Positions 17,352-28,600 of a DNA stretch of 64,000 bases are shown one piece after another (positions within the stretch are counted from its first letter, which is position 1; the number at the start of each line of letters is the position of its first letter). The translations under genes and the position numbers were made by a program. This DNA is from Pseudoalteromonas apostichopi. GTDB lineage: Bacteria > Pseudomonadota > Gammaproteobacteria > Enterobacterales > Alteromonadaceae. Where the stretch lies: the NCBI RefSeq assembly GCF_030297135.1, contig NZ_AP028066.1, positions 1-64,000 of the forward strand, read 5' to 3'. Under the pieces are notes generated by a model. It did no database searches, was not told the DNA's origin, and was given only the letters and a program-made list of their open reading frames with translations.

Positions 17352-17612
17352 ATGAAAAATGAGCTAGACGGTAAATTAATTCTTTCTGTATATGAGAAAA
17401 TCATTCAACACGGTGAAGATCATGAAGATGGGAAGCTATACGAAGGTATTTGTGCTTTTTCCGATATCGATGGTTATACCGTATATCTTAAAGGCAGTGG
17501 TGTGTTACTTCGCTTTGGTTTTCACAATACCTACCACCTTGACTACCAACATGAAAAAAACAAAGAAGACTTTTTAAAGAAAGTGCTATATATCGCAGAG
17601 CAGGAACCATAA
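17352..17612 (+). CDS. Small conserved-type protein of unknown function
   Basis: An 86-residue cytoplasmic protein with no signal, membrane helix or motif I recognise. AAGGAG lies 6 bases before the ATG at 17352. The composition is normal, with alternating strands (GYTVYLKGSGVLLRFGF) and a C-terminal helix rich in Lys and Glu. The clear ribosome binding site and the closely spaced next gene, 7 bases downstream, support it as real. I cannot name a function. Confidence 0.6.
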   Translation: MKNELDGKLILSVYEKIIQHGEDHEDGKLYEGICAFSDIDGYTVYLKGSGVLLRFGFHNTYHLDYQHEKNKEDFLKKVLYIAEQEP

Positions 17613-17619
17613 ATAGATA

Positions 17620-17919
17620 ATGAAACGACGGGTAAAAACTGAGTCAAAGCAACAGCAAGCGTTTATCAACCAAGTTATTAATGAACTTAAAAATAACCCT
17701 GATAAGTTAGATATCATCCGCGATAATCTTAGCTACTATCGAGAACAACAGTTCCTCAAACGTGGTTTTCTGCTTGCTATTGAGCGATTTGACTGGGTGT
17801 TTGAAGCAAGTAACGATGTAGACCAAATCTGTGCGCAAATTCTAGCCGATGATTACATTGGTAAACGTTTGCGCCGCTATCCCTTGCTATACAAGGGCGT
17901 ATTGGAACGTACCTATTAG
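17620..17919 (+). CDS. Small basic helical protein of unknown function
   Basis: A 99-residue, Arg/Lys-rich, mostly helical protein (KRRVKTESKQQQAFINQVIN, then EQQFLKRGFLLAIERFDW). It follows the previous small gene by 7 bases and is likely in the same transcript. It has no signal peptide and no DNA-binding motif that I can call. The N-terminus is strongly basic. Coding potential looks real from composition and position. Function unknown. Confidence 0.55.
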   Translation: MKRRVKTESKQQQAFINQVINELKNNPDKLDIIRDNLSYYREQQFLKRGFLLAIERFDWVFEASNDVDQICAQILADDYIGKRLRRYPLLYKGVLERTY

Positions 17920-17997
17920 CTTTGCCCACCGCTAAAACATGATCTGTCCGGTAAAAAATGCTAGGTTAGCGCCATTTTGAAATAACGAGAACTGGAC

Positions 17998-19593
17998 ATG
18001 TCAAAAACTATAAACTCTCACAATACCCATGAGGGTGGCAATAATGGGTTGTTTAACCGATTTTTAGCCACCGTTGAATTTTTGGGTAACATGCTACCCC
18101 ACCCTATCACATTATTTGCATTGTTCTGCGTTGCTATTATTGTTTTTAGCGGCATCGCCGATTGGTTTGGATTAAGTGCTATCGACCCACGTCCGGAAGG
18201 CGCTGCGGGTCGCGACCCTGATGGTGTTATTGAAGTTGTCAGCCTACTTAGTGCAGAAGGCCTCCAGCGTATCGTTACCGGCCTTGTTACCAACTTCACC
18301 AGTTTCGCACCACTTGGCACGGTACTGGTTGCTTTATTAGGCGTAAGTGTCGCAGAGCACTCAGGTTTACTCTCAGCTGCTATGCGTGGCATGGTGATGG
18401 GCGCATCTAAAAGGCTCGTTACTTTTATGGTGGTGTTTGCTGCGATTTTATCAAATACGGCGTCAGAGCTTGGCTACGTGGTACTTATTCCATTAGCAGC
18501 GATGATATTCCACAGCCTTGGTCGTCACCCACTTGCCGGTCTTGCTGCCGCATTTGCTGGTGTTTCAGGTGGTTACAGTGCCAACCTATTGCTAGGCACC
18601 ATTGACCCGCTACTTGCAGGTATCACAACACCTGCAGCACAAATGATTGATCCAAATTACCAAGTTGGCGCAGAAGCAAACTGGTATTTCATGATGATCT
18701 CTGTATTTTTAATTGCCATTTTAGGCACTTTCGTTACAGAAAAAATCGTTGAACCACGCCTTGGCAAGTACAACCCTGAAGAAGCAAGCAATGATTTGCC
18801 AAAGAATGACATTGCTGGCCTAACCGATAAAGAAAAGTCAGGCCTTAAGTGGGCGGGTGTTTCACTGTTAGTGGTGTCATTATTACTTGCTTGGACAATT
18901 GTTCCTGAAGACGGCATTTTACGTAACCCAGAAACAGGCCTTGTTGCACACTCGCCATTTTTAAAAGGCATTGTGGTATTTATCTTTGTGACTTTCGGTA
19001 TTCCGGGCTTTGTTTACGGTCGCGTTGTTGGCACTATGAAGAACGATAAAGATGTCATTGATGCCATGAGCAAAAGTATGAGCTCAATGGGTATGTACAT
19101 TGTGCTGGTTTTCTTTGCCGCGCAATTTGTTGCTTTTTTTAAATGGACTAACCTAGGCACAATTTTAGCTATTAACGGCGCCGCTCTTTTACAAACACTG
19201 AACCTAACTGGTCCTGAAGTATTCGTGCTATTCATTTTAATGTGTGCATTGGTTAACTTAAGCTTGGGTTCTTCATCAGCACAGTGGGCGGTAACTGCAC
19301 CTATCTTCGTACCAATGTTAATGCTAATAGGCTACGCGCCAGAAACCATTCAAGCTGCATATCGAATTGGTGACTCGGTTACTAACCTCATCACACCAAT
19401 GATGAGCTACTTTGGCTTGATACTGGCTGTAGCAACTAAATATAAGAAAGACATGGGTATTGGCACACTGGTTGCGACCATGCTGCCTTACAGCATGATC
19501 TTCTTTGTTGGTTGGGTCGCGTTATTCTACTTATGGGTATTTGTTCTGGGCTTCCCAGTTGGCCCTGAATCACCGATTTATTATCAGCCTTAA
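17998..19593 (+). CDS. AbgT-family transporter (p-aminobenzoyl-glutamate/antimetabolite type)
   Basis: A 531-residue inner-membrane protein with about 11-12 membrane segments and two re-entrant-like regions. The N-terminal FLATVEFLGNMLPHPITLFALF, the block SNTASELGYVVLIPLAAMIF and the late NLSLGSSSAQWAVTAPIFVPM are typical of AbgT and MtrF. E. coli AbgT imports p-aminobenzoyl-glutamate, while AbgT-family members such as MtrF and YdaH export sulfonamides. Which applies here is unknown. No abgA/abgB hydrolase genes are beside it, which argues against a dedicated import pathway. It is a single gene ending at a strong bidirectional terminator. Confidence 0.9.
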   Translation: MSKTINSHNTHEGGNNGLFNRFLATVEFLGNMLPHPITLFALFCVAIIVFSGIADWFGLSAIDPRPEGAAGRDPDGVIEVVSLLSAEGLQRIVTGLVTNFTSFAPLGTVLVALLGVSVAEHSGLLSAAMRGMVMGASKRLVTFMVVFAAILSNTASELGYVVLIPLAAMIFHSLGRHPLAGLAAAFAGVSGGYSANLLLGTIDPLLAGITTPAAQMIDPNYQVGAEANWYFMMISVFLIAILGTFVTEKIVEPRLGKYNPEEASNDLPKNDIAGLTDKEKSGLKWAGVSLLVVSLLLAWTIVPEDGILRNPETGLVAHSPFLKGIVVFIFVTFGIPGFVYGRVVGTMKNDKDVIDAMSKSMSSMGMYIVLVFFAAQFVAFFKWTNLGTILAINGAALLQTLNLTGPEVFVLFILMCALVNLSLGSSSAQWAVTAPIFVPMLMLIGYAPETIQAAYRIGDSVTNLITPMMSYFGLILAVATKYKKDMGIGTLVATMLPYSMIFFVGWVALFYLWVFVLGFPVGPESPIYYQP

Positions 19594-19612
19594 TCTCTTC
19601 TCAAAGAGGTGT

Positions 19613-19640
19613 AAAAAAGCCAAGCTAATGCTTGGCTTTT
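19613..19640. terminator. Bidirectional terminator between abgT-like gene and giant surface-protein gene
   Basis: AAAAGCCAAGC (19615-19625) and GCTTGGCTTTT (19630-19640) form an 11-bp stem with loop TAAT. T-runs lie on both strands, so it serves both convergent genes. Confidence 0.9.
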
Positions 19641-19645
19641 GCTTT

Positions 19646-22600
19646 CTAACGGCGAGCCCGATACTGATAGCATCTAATAAGCACTAGCAGTAACAATAAT
19701 GAGATTAAGCTCAGAGGTAGCGCCCCCCCACTTGTTTTATGCTCAACACTCACTCGTTTATAGGCTTTAACAACGACATTAAACAGCCCTTGAGTTATTC
19801 CGCCATCACCATCAGAGATAATGAAGGTCACTGTATCAGTGCCCTCAAAACCCACATTTGGAGTATACGTAATAGTACCATCATCATTGATTACTACTGT
19901 CCCATTATCAGCTGATGCAGAAATAATAGTGAAATCATTATTATCATCATCAGTAACATTAGCCAGTATGTCGATGTTAATTGGGCTTTGATCATCGGTT
20001 GTTACATTAATAATGGCACTCACTTGCGGTGCTTTGTTTTCAACGACCTCAACGGTCACAGCTGCAAATGCTGAGCCGCCATTACCATCAGATACGCCAT
20101 AGTTTATTGTTGCTGTACCTACATGTTCGGCTTGTGGACTAAAATGCAGTTCATTACTAATAATACTGACTTCACCAATATCAACGGTTGCCGACGTAAG
20201 CGTTAATAAATCACCATCTGCATCTGTATCATTGACTAACACATCAAGGTAGGTGCTGATATTACGTTTTACCGTAATAACATCATCCGTAGCTACTGGC
20301 TGAGTATTATGCGTATCTAAAGTTGCGATACCACTTGGATCTTCAATTGCACGATTAACTTGGCCATCGGCATCATTTGGACCACCATCTTCAATAGTCA
20401 GCTGAACACACCAGTGACCTTCGGTAAGTCCTTCTGTGTAAAGCACATCTTGTGGTGGTGGGCAGAACCCTTCAGCACCAGGCGCTGATGCAATACGATT
20501 ACGACTATCGACTACAAACTCTGTCCAACCTGTTGGCATCAATTTACGATAGACAGCATTGCTTGGTATTGGCCTAAACTGTGCTATCACTACACTGACA
20601 GACTGACCCGCAACCGGAATTTCATTTACATTGAAATCAAACACGCCATTTATGTAGTCAAACCCATTATCAGCTTTTGCACCTAATCCGTTATGTCCGT
20701 ATTTAACTGCATCGCCTTCAGTAATACCGGTGTTGCTACCTGATGCTTTAAAAGCAACGTTACCTAAGCTCAAATGAAGTCCAGGCTCTGTCTCCATCAA
20801 GAAAAATTCACTTTCGATCAGCTTTTCTTGAACAACATTGCTAGCAAGCGAGCTTGCATCTAGATAATCTGGAATACCGTCGTTATCACTGTCGCCATAC
20901 CCTTCTTCATCATCATTGATACCATCAAAGTCTGAATCAATGGCTGATAACTCAGGTAATGAATCAAGCACTGTCAGTGAAATTTTCACTGTATCAGTTT
21001 TGTCACCATCATCAACGGTTACCATAAACTCATAAACACCTTCAGCAAGTAAACTTGGGTCAAAGCTAAATTGATCATCGATGGCATCTGCATCGATGAT
21101 TGCTTCATCAGACACTTGCCAATCAAATACATGGGTATCGGCTAGGTTTGCATCTGTAACAAATGCACTGATAGTTACTTCACCTGCTTGTTTATCAATT
21201 AGACGCGTACTCATACCTTGCTGAGCTGCAAATAACTCTACGCTTGGCGCAACATTTCCCTCTGCAATTGTTAGTGTGTGTGAACCTAACGTACCCACAA
21301 CAGCATTTTTAGGTTCTTTAAAATGAACAGTTAAAGTTTCTGTGCTTTCTAACTGTTCATCTTCAATAAGGTTAACTATCAATTGAGCTTCGCGTTGACC
21401 TTGTTTAAAGATAAATTCACCTTCAGATAAGTCATGATCTTCTCCTGTAATCGCATCACCTGATACGGTAAATGGCACAACAACAGGGTAAGTTACTGCA
21501 TCACCATTGAGAATCGCTTTAATTATGACGTATGTTCCTTCAGTTGCAGTTTGATCTTTACTGAAATTAACTTGCGGGATTACATGGATCAATTGCGTAG
21601 CTGAAACTTGCTCGTTCCCTTCTCCTGCACTCCAAACAACGGTATGTGTTCCAGGTGCAAAGAAGCCTTTAGAACTTGCCGTAACACGCACTGGATTACC
21701 CAATGCATCCATTGCAACTGCTGTTCCCATATTCACCTTAGTGAACAGCCCTTCTGAGGCAATCGTTTTATCTTCAGGTGCTGTGATAGTTATATCTGTT
21801 AAGGTTGAAACAACGTTTACAACCAGTGTTACATCTACCACTTCACCACTTGCATCTTTAATTTGATAAGTAATGATCACCTTTGCGTTTAAGCCAACAG
21901 GCGCCAAATATTCAAGCTTATTATCAACAATTCGAATACTGCCAACACTTGCAAGCGCTTTAACTAATGTTAGTGCATCACCATCAACATCAATGTCATT
22001 CGCTAACACATCAAGCACTACATACTCATTTAAGTCTGCATTGACGGTGAAGTTATCTGGTGTAGTAACAGGTGCATCATTGACTGGATTCACCACAATC
22101 GTCACTGTTGCTATTTCAGAGCTTAAAACACCATCTGATACGGTATAGCTAAAGCTATCTGAGCCACTAAAATCTGCATTTGGTTGATACATAAAACGAT
22201 TAACATCCATTGTTAACGTACCATTACTAACCGGTGCGACTAAATTGAATGTCAGTGCATCGCCATTTTCATCAAAATACCCAAGTGTAAAGGTGATGCT
22301 CTCGTCTTCATTAGTACTTAGTTGTTCACCAATCGCTACAGGCGCAACATTAGCAATAATAACTGGGCTTGTCGCACCTGATGTAAAGGTCTCAGTATTA
22401 CCGTGGCCATCAATGTAAGTAACAACAACCGTGATTGTCGTGCCGATATCTGCATCGGTTAGCATGTATTCTGACAGTGTTGCACCTGTAATTAACACCC
22501 CATTGCGCATCCATTGATAGGTAAATTCTCCCACACCATCTGGATCGTCAATAGTTGACTCAACGCGTAAGGTTTCACCCTCTTTTGCCTCGCCACTGAT

Positions 22601-25600
22601 ACTGATACCACCTGTTGCTTGGTCATTAACATCGGCCACTGTGATAACAAAGGTTTGTGTATCAGTTAACCCTTCTGCATCAGTTACTAATAAAGTAACA
22701 GCATGATTGCCCACATCATCATTACTTGGTGTACCACTTAACTCGCCTGTCGCAGGATTAAAATTAAGCCAGCTTGGCAGCTCTGTAGCACTCAATTTAT
22801 AGCTATCAGCACTGTCTACATCATTAACAACAAGTACATAGCGGTACGCTTCATCCTGTGTTGCTGAAGTGATTGGCGCCGACTCAATCAATGGTGCATC
22901 ATTGACAGCAAGTACGGTAATAGTCACTGATGCCGTATTCGACTCTGCACCTTCATTATCAAGCACTGAATAAGTAAAGGTATCAAAACCAACATAATTG
23001 CTTACTGGAGTATAAGTAACTGTACCATCTACATTATTTATTACATTACCAAATGCCGGTTCAGTAACAATCTTAACTGAGTCCTCATCTATGCTACCAT
23101 CAACATCAGAATCATTGCCTGTTACATCGATGATAACGCTCTCATCTTCATCAATTTGTATTACATCATTATTTGCCAGCGGCGCATCATTAACAGCTGT
23201 TACTGTGATGGCGACATTTGCATTATTTGACCAAACACCCAAATCATCTTTAACACGATAACTAAAGCTATCTTCACCATTACTATTAGCATTAGGCGTA
23301 TAGCTGATCATGCCGTCTACAATTTTTGTACTACCATGTTCTGGCTCGGTAACAACTTCAAGGCTTGACTTATCAAGCGAACCATCAATATCTAAGTCGT
23401 TGCCCAGTACATTAATGCTATGGGCTGTATCTTCGAGCAATTGAGCAACATCATCGTTAGCGACGGGTGCATCATTCACACTATTGACCGTTAATTTCAC
23501 AACGGCGATATTTGACATTAATGATTGGTCATCTTTAACACTATAACTGAAGCTATCGCTACCAAAGAAATCAGCATTTGGCATATAGCCAATAGTACCT
23601 GAGGTACTATTAACGCTAACTTTGCCGTTTGCTGGGGCTTGGGTAATTGTCACATTATCAATTGTTAAATCGCTATCTACATCAAGGTCATTGTCTAAAA
23701 TTGACAATTCAATCGAGGTGTCTTCATCAAGCTCTGCTGCATCGTTTGTTGCGATTGGGGCATCATTAACTTCACCTACTTTTACCATTACGCTCGCCTG
23801 ATTAGACATAGCTCCAGATCCATCTGCAACACGGTATGTAAATGTGTCACTGCCATTAAAGTTTGTGTTTGGGGTATAGAGAATGCGCTTGTTTTGTACA
23901 CTCGCTTTACCATTTTCTGGCGCTGTGACAACTTCTAAGCTAGATAAATCGAGTGAATCACCTTCATCAATATCTGAATCGTTTAGTGCGACATCAATTT
24001 CAATTGCCATGTCTTCTTCAGTTATGGCCGTATCAATCTTAGCAAATGGTGCATCATTAACCGAATTGATGGTAATTGACACTGTTGCAATAGCTGAGCG
24101 TCCATTATCTAAGTCATCGACAGTATAAGTAAAAGTATCAGAGCCATTAACATTTTCATTCGGTGTATAAGTAATAACCCCATTCGCAGTATTTAAGCTT
24201 GTTTTTCCTAGTGTTGGCGCTGTTACCACTCTGACACTGGCAGGGTTTAAGCCACTATCAACATCTGAATCGTTCTCTAAAATATTAATAGCAACACTGT
24301 TGTCCTCATCAACACTTACTTTATCATCATGCACATCGGGTACATCGTTTACATTCACAACTCTCAGTGTAAATTCCTGCTTAATCTCCTCTTTACTCGC
24401 ATCTGTTACAACAAGCGTAATATTATACGTACCTACATCATCATTAGTGGGTGTGCCACTTAGGGTATGCGTTTTAGTATCAAAGGTTAACCAGCTAGGC
24501 ATACCAAGGGCTGTATAAGAAAGACTATCATCAGCATCCACATCCGTTGCCGAAACGATATAGCTGTATAACTCATCTTCGGTTGCAGTTGTAATTGGTG
24601 TTGATGAAAATTCAGGCGCATCATTTACATTCTCAACGGTGATAGAAAACATCTGAGAATCTGTTTCTTTTGCACTATCCGTGACGATTAAACTAACCGT
24701 ATGCATGCCTACATCATCATTACCTGGCGTACCAGTAACTAAACCTGTCGCAGCATCTATGCTTAACCAACTAGGAAGCGTCTTGGCTGAATAAATTAGC
24801 GTATCGCCTTTATCAACATCAGTTGCACTTACAGTATAGTTATAGATGCTGTCCTCAATCGCAGTTGTAATAGGTGTTGATGAAAACACTGGAGCGTCAT
24901 TTACGTTTGAAACAGTTAGAGTAAATGATTGTCGTGCCTCCTCTTCACTCATATCCATGACAACAACAGTGATCTTATACGACCCTACATCATCATTAGT
25001 AGGTGTGCCTTTAAAACTGCGAGTAGCTTCATTAAAAGATAACCAACTTGGAAGGCCAAGCACTGTGTACGAAAGCGTATCTCCTGCATCAATATCTGTA
25101 GCTGAAACAGTATAATTGTATAACTGCTCTTCAACTGCGACAGTATCAGGGGTTGACGTAATTACCGGCTTATCATTTACATTAGCTACTGTAATGGTAA
25201 ATATTTGAATATCAGAAGCACCGGCCGAATCAGTTACTTTAATTGAGACATTATGCTCACCAACATCATTATTGCTTGGTGTTCCAACAAGTAAACCTGT
25301 AGATGTATTTATCGATAACCAGCTAGGTAATATTGAAGCGCTAAATTTATATGTTTCGTCTTTGTCAGCATCGGTGACAGCAAGTTGATATGCATAAGCT
25401 GTATCTTCAGTTGCAAGTACTAAGGCTTGTGAAGTAATCGTTGGTGCATCATTAACAGCAGTAACAGTTATAGTGCCATTTACAGGTGTGACAGTGTTAC
25501 TGCCATCAGATAGTTTAAACGAAATACCCAATGAGCCAGAATAATCAGCAGCTGGCGTATACGAAAGGCTTGCTAAACTTGCGTTAACATCGACTAGTGA

Positions 25601-28600
25601 GCCACTCAATGTGAGTGTAGCTGTTTCAATATCGTAGTCTAAGTTGGCACTACCACTTGCAGTACCCGCAAGTTTGCCTGATGTATTGTTTGCAAGAGTG
25701 ATGGTAAGAGTAACATTATCGTTTTCTTTATCAGTTATTATATGCCCTCCAAAGAGTAAGTTTTTATTGCTATCTTCCTTGGTAGTCATAGAGAAGCTGT
25801 CAAAAATTGACTGCTCATACTTCATCATAGAAGCATTACTGTCGTTATCTGTATCTCCAAATGAAACTAGTAGTGTATCGTTGTCATCAATTGCGAAAGA
25901 AGGAAAAGTAGTTCTCTTAGTTGTTATTCCGGCTTTACCAACATGGTTCCACGTATTTCCCGTCAACTGCATTACAGATACATCTCCACCGTTGACATAA
26001 TCATTCACAGCAACAAAAGGAATATTGTCACTATTTGCTGCTATTTTTGGCCCGAAACCACTGCCGCCCAAAAGATCACTGTTACCAGCCAACTCCCAAG
26101 TTTGACCATTAAACCTATTGACAGATATGAGTTGAGATGATTTTTTTGAAAAAGCAACGTATGGAACATCATTAATAATAGTGAAATCTAATCTCATTAC
26201 ATTCGTCTCAAAATTTGCAGAGCCGACCTGAGTCCAACTATTATTCTCGAATTTAACTACATTGATATTATTTTGATTAATATCTACTTTATATGCCAAA
26301 TAGGGCGTGTCCTTACTATCAAAAGAGAGCTTCATTTGCGATGTAACCCCAGATGCAATTGCGGCTTCACCCACAGTGGTCCATTCTGTGCCATCCCATT
26401 TTTTCACTGTTGCAGTGTTATTATTTAAATAATCTTGGTAAGTGAGGTATAAATTATCAGCACTGTCAAAAGCAATAGAAGCGTGATTTGCGACCCCTGC
26501 ACTTACGGCCTCTCCCCCAAGTACTGTCCAAGAGCCATTTTTAAGAGTCTTTACAACAACCTTATTCTCGAAACCTGAATCTTCATAAGCAATAAAAAGC
26601 TCATCAGAACGATTAATAGCTAAACTAAGATTACTATTAACCGAGCCCTCAGCGAGATTAGTGTTACTTATGTTTTGCCAAGTCCTGCTATCATATTTCT
26701 TTACTGCAATTCCATACCCTGCTGGTTCGAGATAATAAGTAAAAGCTGAATATACTACACTGTTTCTATCAACAGCTATGGCGGTATCACTTATCCGTTC
26801 TTTTGCAAAATTTGCACCACCAACATATTCCCATTTTGCGGCTTTAGATATTTTAGGTGCATCATTTTGCGGTGTAATAGATATAATGAAAGATTGATCT
26901 ATAATCGGTGCAACATCATCCTCCCCACCATCTGCAAGATCGAACTTAAAGTTATCAGAGTTTGTTTCAGTGCCATTGTGTTTATAATAAAGTTTTGAAT
27001 CATCCAGTGTTTGCTGTGTAAAAGTACCATTCAACGAAAGCTTTTCACCCGCATCTAAACTGCTATTATCATTGGCATCGACAAATAAACTGCCATAAGT
27101 AGGTACTGATTTAAGCGTGTATGTTAACCCTGTGCCTCTATCATCAGGATCTGAAGCCGATAAGCTCTGAGTATTAATTACTTTCGTTGCACCTTCATCT
27201 AATGAAAGGCCCGTATTAATATCGATAGAAGGGGCTTTATTGGGTACAATAACTGAATAGGTCCCCACAATTGCAGAGTTTGTATCTGTGCCATCCGTTA
27301 ATGAAAACGTGAGTGTGAATTGACCTGCACCATTTGCAGCCTGTATTAACTCAATACTTTCAAGCGAAGCATTAATATCTGAGACTGTTCCTGAAAGTGT
27401 TAGAACGCCTGTGCTAGAATCATAATTAAGTTCTGCGTTACCACTTGCAGTACCTGACAATGACCCGAATTGCGTATCTGAAATCGTAATTGTGAGGGTA
27501 ACGTTATCGTTTTCAGCATCCTCAACGATTACATTTTCAAATAACCTAAAGCTTGATGCTCCCTCCATAATGCTCTTAGAATGATTGCTAAAAGAAGCAT
27601 TTTCCTTAGTGATTACAAAAGGTCCACCAACCTCTGACTTTAAGTCAATAGCGTAGATAATGTCGCTTGAATTAAGTACAGCTCTCATTACGAGGCCGAA
27701 ATAATATGATTTTTCCGGTGGGGCAATTGGCCCTTTTAAATTCCATACCTCTCCTTCAAAAGCATATAGTTTTCCTCGTCCATATGTGCTCTGTTCATTA
27801 AATGCAATTAACACGTTGTCGTTTGAGTCAATTAATAGATTTAATTTTCTCATTGCAGAAAGGTTTGATGTATCGCCAACCGAAACCCAGTTATCCTCTA
27901 CAAATTTATAAACCTTTACAGGACCCAAATATGTCGTAGAGTTTATAAATGAAATATAGAGTGTGTCTTGGCTGTCAAACGCTATTTGAGGATCTATCGC
28001 TGGTTGAGCCCCTAAAGCAGATGAGCTTAAAGTTATCCATGATGTGCCATTAAACTTTCTTACCTCAACAGAGGCAGGACTTACTGTTTTATTATAAACG
28101 ACATACATTTCATTTTTCGAATTAAAGGCAATTTCAGGGCTTTTAGCATTTCCATTACTTGCCTGCGTACCTACATTAACCCAACTATTATTAGCCCACT
28201 TTTTCACGTATACGGTTGAGTTATCATAGGCAAGATATAAAATATCATTATCATCAACCTTTAAATCAATGTGCTCTATTTTTGTGCCGCTAATTTGGCC
28301 TGAGCCAAGCTCAGTCCAATTACCATTTACAAGTTTTTTTACAACAATTGTCTGCGACGAACCAGAGCCAGATATATAAGCAATATATAAATTATTATTT
28401 TGGTCAAAGACAATATCTGTTTCGCCATACGCATCAGCAAGCGTTTCCCCCCCATCAATTGATTCCCAAGCACTATCCACATATTTATAAACATCGGCTC
28501 TATTGTTGAAAGTATTTTTTAAAATAATATAAGGGACTTCATTATTATCTAAAGTAATATTTGGATATAGAGAATCATCCAAGCTTAAACTCCCTAGTAG

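Noticed and set aside
17998..19593. Complete abg folate-fragment utilisation locus
   Set aside because: Only the transporter is present; no AbgA/AbgB hydrolase genes adjoin it.
21873..26140. A series of plus-strand open frames of 65-118 codons within the giant surface-protein gene
   Set aside because: They lie antisense to a continuous minus-strand gene and come from its repeat-driven Thr/Ser-rich codons. No ribosome binding sites, and the translations are low-complexity Ser/Thr/Val.
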